A stretch of 48,965 bases of DNA from Streptomyces coryli (GTDB lineage Bacteria > Actinomycetota > Actinomycetes > Streptomycetales > Streptomycetaceae). The notes beneath the pieces are model-generated. The model saw only the letters and a program-made list of their open reading frames with translations, did not search any database and was not told the DNA's origin. The DNA lies in NCBI RefSeq assembly GCF_011044975.1, contig NZ_JAAKZV010000031.1, positions 1-48,965 of the forward strand, in the 5' to 3' direction. Position 1 is the first letter of the stretch, and every line of letters begins with the position of its first letter. Positions 41,672 to 48,965 of the stretch are shown here, one piece after another. A program made the translations under genes and the position numbers.

Positions 41672-42289
41672 ATCAGCGCCGAGCCCCGCATCAACGACCG
41701 GATTCGCGTCCCCGAGGTGCGACTCGTCGGTCCCAGTGGCGAGCAGGTCGGCATCGTGCCGCTTGCCAAAGCCCTGGAGCTTGCGCAGGAGTACGACCTC
41801 GACCTGGTCGAGGTCGCGGCGAACGCCCGTCCGCCCGTGTGCAAGCTCATGGACTACGGGAAGTTCAAGTACGAGTCGGCCATGAAGGCCCGTGAAGCGC
41901 GCAAGAACCAGGCGCACACGGTCATCAAGGAGATGAAGCTCCGGCCGAAGATCGACCCGCACGACTATGACACCAAGAAGGGTCACGTCGTCCGGTTCCT
42001 CAAGCAGGGTGACAAGGTCAAGATCACGATCATGTTCCGTGGTCGCGAGCAGTCCCGCCCCGAGCTGGGCTACCGACTGCTGCAGCGGCTCGCGGACGAC
42101 GTCCAGGACCTGGGTTTCGTCGAGTCGAACCCCAAGCAGGACGGCCGCAACATGATCATGGTCCTCGGTCCGCACAAGAAGAAGACCGAGGCCATGGCAG
42201 AGGCCCGCGAGGCGCAGGCCGCCCGCAAGGCGGAGCGTCGCGGGGATGCCCCCGCTGAGGCACCCGCCGAGGAGCCCGCCGAGGCGTGA
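41672..42289 (+). CDS. infC: Translation initiation factor IF-3, starting at ATC
   Basis: IF-3 binds the 30S subunit, prevents premature joining of subunits and checks start codons. The conserved N-terminus [20 protein letters not shown] extends upstream of the first ATG/GTG/TTG-type codon and begins at ATC 41672, directly after GAGGAGG (41661-41667). The next in-frame codons upstream reach a stop at 41651 without a standard start. A non-standard start is typical of infC and underlies self-discrimination by IF-3. The protein is 205 residues with an Ala/Glu/Pro-rich tail. A GTG at 41717 would delete 15 conserved residues. Confidence 0.95.
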   Translation: MSAEPRINDRIRVPEVRLVGPSGEQVGIVPLAKALELAQEYDLDLVEVAANARPPVCKLMDYGKFKYESAMKAREARKNQAHTVIKEMKLRPKIDPHDYDTKKGHVVRFLKQGDKVKITIMFRGREQSRPELGYRLLQRLADDVQDLGFVESNPKQDGRNMIMVLGPHKKKTEAMAEAREAQAARKAERRGDAPAEAPAEEPAEA

Positions 42290-42291
42290 GT

Positions 42292-42311
42292 CTTCCGGGG
42301 TGCCCCGGAAG
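42292..42311 (+). terminator. Hairpin just after infC
   Basis: CTTCCGGGG (42292-42300) and CCCCGGAAG (42303-42311) form a compact perfect stem three bases after the infC stop. There is no T run, and rpmI/rplT lie downstream, so partial attenuation or RNA processing is more likely than full termination. Confidence 0.45.
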
Positions 42312-42408
42312 GGGTCGCCCCGAGCGAGCAGTAACGAACAGCAGCTGACGCTTCAGCCTGCCGGTTTACGGCCGGATGGAGCGCCAACACTGAGGAGAGA
42401 CGGCCACC

Positions 42409-42603
42409 ATGCCGAAGAACAAGACCCACAGCGGCACCAAGAAGCGCTTCAAGATCACCGGCTCCGGCAAGGTGCTCCGCCAGCGCGCCGGCCGTCGCCA
42501 CTACCTCGAGCACAAGCCCTCCACCCTGACGCGTCGCCTTGCCGGCACCGTCGAGGCGGCCCCGGGCGACGCCAAGAAGGTCAAGAAGCTTCTCGGCAAG
42601 TGA
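42409..42603 (+). CDS. rpmI: 50S ribosomal protein L35
   Basis: The 64-residue basic protein has the L35 signature [20 protein letters not shown] near the start and KPSTLTRRL further on. It is a component of the large ribosomal subunit. It lies in the standard infC-rpmI-rplT order. The ATG at 42409 follows GAGGAGA. Only 71 bp, holding a strong hairpin, separate it from rplT. Confidence 0.98.
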   Translation: MPKNKTHSGTKKRFKITGSGKVLRQRAGRRHYLEHKPSTLTRRLAGTVEAAPGDAKKVKKLLGK

Positions 42604-42634
42604 GGCGAGGCGCCCCCGACCGGGGCGCCGCCTC
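42602..42634 (+). terminator. Hairpin between rpmI and rplT
   Basis: GGCGCCCC (42609-42616) pairs with GGGGCGCC (42622-42629). The stem continues outward as GAGGC/GCCTC (42602-42606, 42630-42634) with a 2-nt bulge. CTTA follows but no real T run, so this is a stability or attenuation element inside an essential operon rather than a full stop. Confidence 0.5.
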
Positions 42635-42674
42635 TTACGCGACCGGGACCCATTCGTACTAGGAGAAGATCAAA

Positions 42675-43061
42675 GTGGCACGCGTCAAGCGGGCAGTGAA
42701 CGCCCAGAAGAAGCGCCGGGCAATCCTCGAGCAGGCCAGCGGCTACCGCGGCCAGCGCTCGCGCCTGTACCGCAAGGCCAAGGAGCAGGTCACCCACTCC
42801 TTCGTCTACAACTACAACGACCGCAAGAAGCGCAAGGGCGACTTCCGTCAGCTGTGGATCCAGCGGATCAACGCCGCTGCCCGCGCCAACGGCATCACCT
42901 ACAACCGCTTCATCCAGGGTCTGAAGGCCGCCAACATCGAGGTGGACCGCAAGATGCTGGCCGACCTCGCGGTCAACGACGCGAACGCCTTCACCGCCCT
43001 CGTCGAGGTGGCCCAGAAGGCCCTTCCGAGCGACGTGAACGCGCCGAAGTCGGTTGCCTGA
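42675..43061 (+). CDS. rplT: 50S ribosomal protein L20
   Basis: The 128-residue basic protein is a clear L20: [20 protein letters not shown] at the start, then [17 protein letters not shown] and [19 protein letters not shown]20 helps assemble the large subunit and in some bacteria represses its own operon. Start is GTG 42675 with AGGAGA upstream. A strong terminator follows. Confidence 0.98.
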   Translation: MARVKRAVNAQKKRRAILEQASGYRGQRSRLYRKAKEQVTHSFVYNYNDRKKRKGDFRQLWIQRINAAARANGITYNRFIQGLKAANIEVDRKMLADLAVNDANAFTALVEVAQKALPSDVNAPKSVA

Positions 43062-43084
43062 CCCGCTGGCAGGTCAGAATTGAC

Positions 43085-43120
43085 GGACCCGCAGGGCTTG
43101 CCCTGCGGGTCCTGTTGTTG
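43085..43120 (+). terminator. Terminator of the infC-rpmI-rplT operon
   Basis: A perfect 13-bp stem, GGACCCGCAGGGC (43085-43097) with its complement (43100-43112), is followed by TGTTGTTG. It lies 24 bp after the rplT stop. Confidence 0.88.
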
Positions 43121-43164
43121 CCGTATCCCTTTGCCGGGATCACTTCGTCGAGGCCAGGAGCGTC

Positions 43165-44022
43165 GTGCAGACCCCCCAGATCACGTCCGTGCGGTCCGCG
43201 CGCGTGACCGCCGCGCGCAAGCTGCAGAAGCGGAGCGCCCGCGGCAAGGAGCGCCGCTTCCTCGCCGAGGGGCCGCAGGCCGTGCGGGAGGCGGTGGCGT
43301 GCGTACGGGGCGGGGAGCCGGTGCTGGACGAGCTGTTCGCGACGCCCGAGGCCGCCGAGCGGTACGCGGAGATCGTCGAGGACGCCCGTAAAGCCGGGGC
43401 GCGGGTGCATCTCGCCGTCGACGAGGTCGTCGAGGGGCTCTCGGACACCGTGACGCCGCAGGGCCTGGTCGGGGTGTGCCGCTTCCTGGACACGCCGTAC
43501 GCCGACATCCTCGCCGCGCGGCCGAAGCTGGTCGCCGTCCTCGCCCACGTCCGCGACCCGGGGAACGCCGGCACCGTGCTGCGCTGTGCCGATGCCGCGG
43601 GCGCGGACGCCGTGGTGCTCACCGACGCCTCCGTGGACCTGTACAACCCGAAGGCGGTACGGGCCTCCGCAGGGTCCGTCTTCCACCTACCGGTGGCGGT
43701 AGGCGTGCCCGTGGCCGAGGCCGTCGCCGGGCTGCGCGGGGCCGGGGTGCGGGTGCTCGCCGCCGACGGGGCGGGGGAGCGGGACCTGGACGCCGAGCTG
43801 GACGACGGGGCCCTCGGCGGCCCGACCGCGTGGGTCTTCGGCAACGAGGCCTGGGGGCTGCCCGAGGAGACCCGGGCGCTGGCGGACGAGGTGGTGCGCG
43901 TCCCCATCCACGGGCGGGCCGAGAGCCTCAACCTCGCCACGGCCGCCGCCGTGTGCCTCTACGCCTCCGCGCGCGCACAACGCCCGGCCGGCGGCTCCCG
44001 GTTCGCGCCGACGACCGAGTAA
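43165..44022 (+). CDS. SpoU/TrmH-family RNA 2'-O-methyltransferase
   Basis: A SPOUT methyltransferase of 285 residues. An N-terminal RNA-binding segment (QKRSARGKERRFLAEGPQAV) precedes the three SpoU motifs: RDPGNAGTVLRCADAAGAD, then VFGNEAWGL, and VPIHGRAESLNLATAAAV. It transfers methyl from SAM to a ribose 2'-hydroxyl in rRNA or tRNA. Its position between rplT and pheS is conserved in Streptomyces. GTG 43165 is preceded by AGGAG. The exact RNA target is not evident. Confidence 0.93.
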   Translation: MQTPQITSVRSARVTAARKLQKRSARGKERRFLAEGPQAVREAVACVRGGEPVLDELFATPEAAERYAEIVEDARKAGARVHLAVDEVVEGLSDTVTPQGLVGVCRFLDTPYADILAARPKLVAVLAHVRDPGNAGTVLRCADAAGADAVVLTDASVDLYNPKAVRASAGSVFHLPVAVGVPVAEAVAGLRGAGVRVLAADGAGERDLDAELDDGALGGPTAWVFGNEAWGLPEETRALADEVVRVPIHGRAESLNLATAAAVCLYASARAQRPAGGSRFAPTTE

Positions 44023-44091
44023 GGTGTGCCTGATCGGGGGGACCGGGCGAATTCCGGGACCAATCCCCGTGTCAGGAGAGGGGGTTGCGAG

Positions 44092-45171
44092 GTGGACATC
44101 TCACATGGTGAGAGCGCTTCCACGGCGTCCTGCGACCCCGATGATCTGCCCGACGGACTCGTGGTCGCCGACGCGGAAGGCCGCGTGGTGATCTTCAACG
44201 CCGCGGCTGCGAAGATCACCGGCCAGGACGCGGCGAAGGCGCTCGGCAGCCGCTTCGAGGAGGCCCTCGCGCTCGAGGATCTCAAGGGCCGCAGCTGGTG
44301 GTCGATCACCGATCCGTACGGCGGGCTCGCGGTCCGTACCGGACAGCCGGAACGCAATCTGCTGCTGCCGGGCAATCACGAGGTGCTGGTCGCCGCCAAG
44401 TACGTCCGCCGCCGGCCCGCGGGGCCGCTGCACCGGCTCGTCGTCACGCTCCGCTCCACCGAGGCGCGGCGGCGCGACGAGCGCAGCCATGCCGAGCTGA
44501 TCGCCACCGTCGCGCACGAGCTGCGGTCGCCGCTGACGTCAGTGAAGGGCTTCACGGCCACGCTGCTGGCCAAGTGGGAGCGGTTCACGGACGACCAGAA
44601 GCGGCTGATGCTGGAGACCGTGCACGCCGACGCCAACCGCGTCACCCGGCTGATCGCGGAGCTGCTGGACATCTCCCGGATCGACTCAGGACGGCTCGAG
44701 GTGCGGCGGCAGAAGATCGACATCGCGGCGGCGATCCGGCGCCATGTCGAGGCGCAGATCACCGCGGGGGAGGACCCGGTGCGGTTCGCCGTGCAGGTCT
44801 CGGAGGGGCTGCCGGAGCTCTGGGCCGATCCCGACAAGATCGACCAGGTGCTCGGGAACCTGCTGGAAAATGCCGTGCGGCACGGCGCGGGCACTGTCAC
44901 GATCGAGGTGACCCGGACTGTACGGCGCGATGAGGAAGGGACGACCGTCACCGTGAGCGACGAGGGCCCCGGCATCCCCGAGGAGTCGATGAGCCGCGTC
45001 TTCACCCGCTTCTGGCGGGGCTCCAAGCGCGGCGGCACCGGGCTTGGGCTGTACATCGTCAAGGGGATCGTCGAGGCCCACGGCGGGACCATCGCGGTCA
45101 CCAGGGCCGACGGCGGCGGTGCCCGGTTCCGATTTACCTTGCCCGTCGGGGCCCCGGCCTATCTGGCCTGA
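44092..45171 (+). CDS. PAS-domain sensor histidine kinase (orphan)
   Basis: Starting at GTG 44092 gives 359 residues without membrane helices. A PAS domain comes first (LPDGLVVADAEGRVVIFNAAAAKITG), then a HisKA dimer domain with the phosphorylated His142 in VAHELRSPLTSVKG, and an HATPase_c domain with N box (LGNLLENAVRHGAG), G1 (DEGPGIPEES) and G2 (GGTGLGLYIV). It should sense a cytosolic signal and phosphorylate a response regulator, but none is adjacent. A purine-rich AGGAGAGGGGG lies before the start; an in-frame GTG at 44026 would add 22 residues of low conservation. Confidence 0.92.
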   Translation: MDISHGESASTASCDPDDLPDGLVVADAEGRVVIFNAAAAKITGQDAAKALGSRFEEALALEDLKGRSWWSITDPYGGLAVRTGQPERNLLLPGNHEVLVAAKYVRRRPAGPLHRLVVTLRSTEARRRDERSHAELIATVAHELRSPLTSVKGFTATLLAKWERFTDDQKRLMLETVHADANRVTRLIAELLDISRIDSGRLEVRRQKIDIAAAIRRHVEAQITAGEDPVRFAVQVSEGLPELWADPDKIDQVLGNLLENAVRHGAGTVTIEVTRTVRRDEEGTTVTVSDEGPGIPEESMSRVFTRFWRGSKRGGTGLGLYIVKGIVEAHGGTIAVTRADGGGARFRFTLPVGAPAYLA

Positions 45172-45198
45172 GCGGCGCGACGGGCTCAGCACACTCTC

Positions 45199-45216
45199 TC
45201 GAGGCTCTAGACTCGA
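45199..45216 (+). promoter_or_regulatory. pheS: Candidate pheST promoter with small dyad
   Basis: TAGACT (45208-45213) is a good -10. It lies inside the inverted repeat TCGAG (45199-45203) and CTCGA (45212-45216). The -35 is unclear. About 75 bp of leader would precede pheS, containing a GGCACC/GGTGTC hairpin but no leader peptide rich in Phe codons that I can see. Confidence 0.4.
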
Positions 45217-45289
45217 CCTTTGGCACCAGCGGTGTCCCATGCGTCGGGCGAGGACGCCACAGCCAGCCAATCGGAAGACACGGGAAGAG

Positions 45290-46414
45290 ATGTCGGCACC
45301 CAATAAGTCGTACGACCCTGTCGAGGTCGAGGCACTGAAACCGGAGCAGGTCGAGCGGATGCGCGACGAGGCGATTGCCGCCTTTGCCGCCGCCGGTGAC
45401 CTCGAGGAGCTCCAGGAGGCCAAGACCGCCCACACCGGCGGCACCTCCCCGCTCGCCCTCGCCAACCGCGAGATCGGCGCCCTCCCGCCGTCCGCCAAGG
45501 CGGACGCCGGCAAGCGCGTCGGCCAGGCCCGCGGCGCGGTGAACCAGGCGCTGAAGAAGCGCCAGGAGGAGCTGGAGGCGGAGCGCGACAGCCGCGTGCT
45601 GGTCGAGGAGGCGGTGGACGTCACGCTGCCGTACGACCGCGTCCCGGCCGGCGCCCGGCACCCGCTGACCACGCTCTCCGAGCGGATCGAGGACATCTTC
45701 GTGGCCATGGGCTACGAGGTGGCCGAGGGCCCGGAGGCGGAAGCCGAGTGGCTGAATTTCGACGCCCTCAACATCGGCCCCGACCACCCGGCGCGCGGCG
45801 AGAGCGACACCCTCTTCGTGCAGGGCCAGGACCCCGAGCAGGACTCCGGCGTCGTGCTGCGCACGCACACCTCGCCGGTGCAGATCCGCTCCCTGCTGGA
45901 GCGCGAGCTGCCGGTGTATGTCATCTGCCCCGGCCGTACGTACCGCGCGGATGAACTGGACGCGACGCACACGCCCGTCTTCTCGCAGGTCGAGCTGCTC
46001 GCCATCGACGAGGGCCTGACCATGGCCGACCTGAAGGGCACGCTCGACCACATGGTCCAGCAGCTCTTCGGCGGCGAAGGCATGAAGACCCGGCTGCGGC
46101 CGAACCACTTCCCGTTCACCGAGCCGTCCGCCGAGATGGACATGGTCTGCTACGTCTGCCGCGGCGAGTCCGTCGGCAACCTGGACCGCCCCTGCCGCAC
46201 CTGCTCCTCCGAGGGCTGGATCGAGCTCGGCGGCTGCGGCATGGTCAACCCGAAGGTGCTCATCGCCTGCGGCGTCGACCCCGAGAAGTACAGCGGATAC
46301 GCCTTCGGCTTCGGCATCGAGCGGATGCTGATGTTCCGCCACAACGTTCAGGACATGCGAGACATGGTCGAGGGTGACGTCCGCTTCACCCGGCCCTTCG
46401 GGATGGAGATCTGA
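45290..46414 (+). CDS. pheS: Phenylalanyl-tRNA synthetase alpha subunit
   Basis: The 374-residue catalytic subunit charges tRNA-Phe with phenylalanine. An N-terminal coiled-coil arm (about 20-110) is followed by the class II core: motif 1 near [20 protein letters not shown], motif 2 in [20 protein letters not shown] and motif 3 in [14 protein letters not shown]. Four cysteines in VCYVCR and RPCRTCSS look like a small zinc knuckle, found in some bacterial PheS. ATG 45290 follows GGGAAGAG; earlier in-frame codons lie inside the kinase gene. pheT starts on its stop codon (TGATG). Confidence 0.96.
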   Translation: MSAPNKSYDPVEVEALKPEQVERMRDEAIAAFAAAGDLEELQEAKTAHTGGTSPLALANREIGALPPSAKADAGKRVGQARGAVNQALKKRQEELEAERDSRVLVEEAVDVTLPYDRVPAGARHPLTTLSERIEDIFVAMGYEVAEGPEAEAEWLNFDALNIGPDHPARGESDTLFVQGQDPEQDSGVVLRTHTSPVQIRSLLERELPVYVICPGRTYRADELDATHTPVFSQVELLAIDEGLTMADLKGTLDHMVQQLFGGEGMKTRLRPNHFPFTEPSAEMDMVCYVCRGESVGNLDRPCRTCSSEGWIELGGCGMVNPKVLIACGVDPEKYSGYAFGFGIERMLMFRHNVQDMRDMVEGDVRFTRPFGMEI

Positions 46415-48965
46415 TGCGAGCCCCGCTTTCTTGGCTGCGGAGTTACGTGGATCTCCCGGCCGACGTCACCGGTCGTGACGTCCAGGAAAAGCTGATCTCC
46501 GCGGGTCTCGAGGTCGAGACCGTGGAGCAGCTCGGCGCGGGCCTGACCGGCCCGCTGGTGGTCGGCAAGGTGCTGGCCATCGAGGAGCTGACCGAGTTCA
46601 AGAAGCCGATCCGCTACTGCCAGGTCGACGTCGGCGACGCCAACGGCACCGGCGAGCCGCAGAACATCGTCTGCGGCGCGACCAACTTCGTCGTCGGCGA
46701 CAAGGTCGTCGTGGTGCTGCCGGGCGCCGTGCTGCCCGGCGACTTCAAGATCGCCGCCCGTAAGACCTACGGCCATGTCTCCGAGGGCATGATCTGCTCG
46801 GCCAGCGAGCTGGGCATGGGCGACGACCACGACGGCATCATCGTGCTGCCGCCGGAGTACGAGCCGGGCACCGACGCCATCGAGCTGCTCGAGCTCAAGG
46901 ACGAGGTCCTGGACATCGCGGTCACCCCCGACCGCGGCTACTGCCTGTCGATGCGCGGCATCGCCCGCGAGACGGCGACCGCGTACGGGCTGCCGCTGCA
47001 CGACCCGGCGCTGCTCGACGTGCCGACGCCCAACGACCAGGGCTACCCGGTCAAGGTCGAGGACCCGGCCGGCTGCGACCGCTTCACGGCCCGCGTCGTC
47101 ACCGGCGTCCGCCCGGAGGCGCGCTCGCCGCTCTGGCTGCAGCGCCGGCTGCAGAAGGTCGGCATGCGCCCGATCTCCCTGGCCGTCGACATCGCCAACT
47201 ACGTGATGATGGAACTCGGCCAGCCGCTGCACACGTACGACAAGGAGCGCCTGCAGGGCCCGATCGTGGTCCGGCGCGCCCGGCAGGGCGAGCAGGTGAC
47301 CACGATCGACGACGCCGAGCGCACGCTCGACGAGGCCGATCTGCTGATCACCGACGACCGCGGCCCGATCGGCATCGCGGGTGTGATGGGCGGCCAGAAC
47401 ACCGAGATCGCCGACGTGGAGGAGAACGACCACCTCTTCGGCGAGGCCACCGGCACCACCGAGATCGTCATCGAGGCGGCGCACTTCGCCCCGGTGTCGG
47501 TCGCCCGCACCGCCCGCCGGCACAAGCTGTCGTCCGAGGCCTCCCGCCGCTTCGAGCGCGGCGTCGACCCGGAGGCGGGCCCCGCGGCCGCGCAGCGCGC
47601 CGTGGACCTGCTGGTGCTGCTCGCCGGCGGCACCGCTGACCCCGGCGTGACCGAGGTCGTCACGCCCAGCGGTCCGCACACCATCCAGATGCGCGTCGAT
47701 CACCCCGACCGGGTGGCGGGTGTCGTGTACGGCCGGGAGATCGTCGTACGCCGCCTGCAGGAGGTCGGCTGCGATGTCTACGGCACCGACGAGCTGACCG
47801 TCACGGTCCCGTCCTGGCGCCCGGACCTGCGCGAGATCAACGACCTGGCCGAGGAGGTGCTGCGGCTCGAGGGCTACGAGAACCTGCCCTCCACGCTGCC
47901 GAAGCCGCCGCCTGGCCGTGGCCTGACCGCGCGCCAGCGGCTGCACCGCCGGGTGGGCCGGGCGCTGGCCGGGGCCGGTTACGTGGAGGCGCCGAACTAC
48001 CCGTTCATCGGCGACGCCGCCCTCGACCAGCTCGGTCTCGACGCGGACGACGCCCGCCGCTCCACGGTCAAGCTGGTCAACCCGCTCAGCGACGAGGAGC
48101 CGGCGCTGCGCACCACGATGCTGCCGGGCCTGCTGGCGGCGCTGCGCCGCAACGTCAGCCGCGGCGCGAGTGACCTGGCGCTCTTCGAGACCGGCCTGGT
48201 CTTCCACCCGGCATCGGGTCCGGCCGCGGCCGCGGCCTCGCCGCGGCTGCCCGTGGACCGGCGGCCGACGGACGCGGAGATCAAGCAGCTCGGCGCCGCG
48301 CTGCCGGACCAGCCGCGCCGGGTCGCGGCCGTCCTCGCGGGCGCCCGCGAGCAGGCCGGCTGGTGGGGCAAGGGCCGGCCGGAGAGCTGGGCGGACGCCG
48401 TGGAGGCGGCGCGTACGGTGGCCCGCGAGGCGGGCGTCGAGCTCGTCATCGAGGCCGACCAGCACGCCCCGTGGCATCCGGGCCGGTGCGCCGCGCTGTA
48501 CGCGCAGGTCGGCGGCGCGAAGACGCTCATCGGCCACGCCGGCGAGCTGCACCCGCGGGTGGTCAAGTCGATGGGGCTGCCGGAGCGCACCAGCGCGATG
48601 GAGCTGTCCCTCGACCTGCTGCAGCGGGCGGGCGGCGATGTGCGGATGACCGCGCCGGTCATCTCCACGTACCCGGTGGCGACGCAGGATGTGGCCCTCG
48701 TGGTCGACGCGTCCGTGACCGCGGCGTCGGTCGAGGCGGCCCTGCGCGCTGGCGCGGGGGAGCTGCTGGAGTCGGTGCGGCTGTTCGACGTATACGAGGG
48801 CGAGCAGGTCGGCGAGGGCAAGAAGTCGCTGGCCTACGCGCTGCGCTTCCGCGCGGCCGACCGGACGCTGACGGTCGAGGAGGCCTCGGAGGCCCGGGAC
48901 GCCGCTGTCGCTGTCGCGACGGAGCGGACGGACGCTGCTCGACCACTGGCGGGACGGCTTCGACT
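46414..48965 (+). CDS. pheT: Phenylalanyl-tRNA synthetase beta subunit, 3' end missing or altered
   Basis: The 850 codons present cover the usual length of this subunit. An N-terminal OB-fold tRNA-binding domain (about 40-150) contains [13 protein letters not shown], then come the B3/B4 editing domain, the B5 region ([22 protein letters not shown]), a catalytic-like domain and the C-terminal anticodon-binding FDX-ACB domain ([18 protein letters not shown] onward). The editing domain should hydrolyse Tyr-tRNA-Phe. After [19 protein letters not shown] (residue 839) actinobacterial PheT normally stops within a few residues, but here the frame stays open to the window edge. ATG 46414 overlaps the pheS stop. 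Confidence 0.93.
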   Translation, partial: MRAPLSWLRSYVDLPADVTGRDVQEKLISAGLEVETVEQLGAGLTGPLVVGKVLAIEELTEFKKPIRYCQVDVGDANGTGEPQNIVCGATNFVVGDKVVVVLPGAVLPGDFKIAARKTYGHVSEGMICSASELGMGDDHDGIIVLPPEYEPGTDAIELLELKDEVLDIAVTPDRGYCLSMRGIARETATAYGLPLHDPALLDVPTPNDQGYPVKVEDPAGCDRFTARVVTGVRPEARSPLWLQRRLQKVGMRPISLAVDIANYVMMELGQPLHTYDKERLQGPIVVRRARQGEQVTTIDDAERTLDEADLLITDDRGPIGIAGVMGGQNTEIADVEENDHLFGEATGTTEIVIEAAHFAPVSVARTARRHKLSSEASRRFERGVDPEAGPAAAQRAVDLLVLLAGGTADPGVTEVVTPSGPHTIQMRVDHPDRVAGVVYGREIVVRRLQEVGCDVYGTDELTVTVPSWRPDLREINDLAEEVLRLEGYENLPSTLPKPPPGRGLTARQRLHRRVGRALAGAGYVEAPNYPFIGDAALDQLGLDADDARRSTVKLVNPLSDEEPALRTTMLPGLLAALRRNVSRGASDLALFETGLVFHPASGPAAAAASPRLPVDRRPTDAEIKQLGAALPDQPRRVAAVLAGAREQAGWWGKGRPESWADAVEAARTVAREAGVELVIEADQHAPWHPGRCAALYAQVGGAKTLIGHAGELHPRVVKSMGLPERTSAMELSLDLLQRAGGDVRMTAPVISTYPVATQDVALVVDASVTAASVEAALRAGAGELLESVRLFDVYEGEQVGEGKKSLAYALRFRAADRTLTVEEASEARDAAVAVATERTDAARPLAGRLR

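Noticed and set aside
41717-42289. infC starting at GTG 41717
   Set aside because: It loses 15 residues conserved in IF-3 and has no ribosome binding site at the right distance; ATC 41672 has GAGGAGG directly before it.
45044-45289. An N-terminal extension of pheS into the histidine kinase gene
   Set aside because: The extension overlaps conserved kinase sequence in another frame; ATG 45290 has its own ribosome binding site and gives a normal PheS N-terminus.
1-48965. CRISPR arrays, prophage, integrase or rRNA genes
   Set aside because: No regularly spaced direct repeats, phage proteins, integrases or rRNA sequences were seen.

Overview
The window is high-GC actinobacterial DNA and almost certainly comes from Streptomyces or a close relative. 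The gene order around pafA, the FKBP pair, pafBC, tatAC and a Ski2-like helicase is the conserved Streptomyces core, as is infC-rpmI-rplT followed by a SpoU methylase and pheST. GTG and TTG starts, ATGA/GTGA stop-start overlaps and TANNNT -10 boxes placed 6-7 bp before the start codon are frequent. The window ends inside pheT.

Layout. 1-1.7 kb: a cut-off LacI regulator divergent from an MFS exporter, with repeated operators between them. 1.7-11.4 kb: Pup ligase pafA, two FKBP isomerases, the WYL activators pafB/pafC, a small membrane protein, tatA/tatC and a DEVH helicase. 11.4-17.1 kb: a beta-helix membrane protein, a drug-efflux MFS divergent from a PadR repressor, and a DrrAB-like ABC exporter. 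17.1-19 kb: a siderophore-interacting reductase under an iron box, and a 5'-3' exonuclease. 19-23.2 kb: a glycine-betaine-type ABC operon behind a leader terminator; its permease is fused to two tandem binding domains.

23.25-25.0 kb is the most unusual part. A structured RNA lies directly upstream of a TROVE/Ro60 (rsr) gene. It folds as a circularly permuted tRNA: the T arm comes first, then a 7-bp acceptor stem closed by a 5-nt loop, then the D arm, and the anticodon-stem strands lead into a long closing stem. This is the design of a bacterial Y RNA (YrlA type). It has its own promoter-like sequence and follows a strong terminator, so locus 23259-25019 reads as an RNA plus protein Ro RNP unit.

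25-36.8 kb is metabolic and transport accessory DNA. It holds a metal-receptor-fold protein without signal peptide, a TDT/SLAC1 channel, an APH-like kinase, and a probable ethanolamine set (PuuD-like hydrolase, GlnA4-like synthetase, aldehyde dehydrogenase, SDR) followed by a secreted phosphorylcholine-phosphatase-like HAD enzyme. An Rrf2 regulator/MFS pair shares a 25-bp operator, and a PLP amino acid enzyme follows. 36.9-41.3 kb: a proline-rich membrane protein coupled to an orphan mycosin-like protease, an SseB-domain protein, an intergenic repeat, an aquaporin and DUF1844. 41.3-49 kb: the long infC leader, infC starting at ATC, rpmI, rplT, an rRNA/tRNA methylase, an orphan histidine kinase, pheS and the 3'-truncated pheT.
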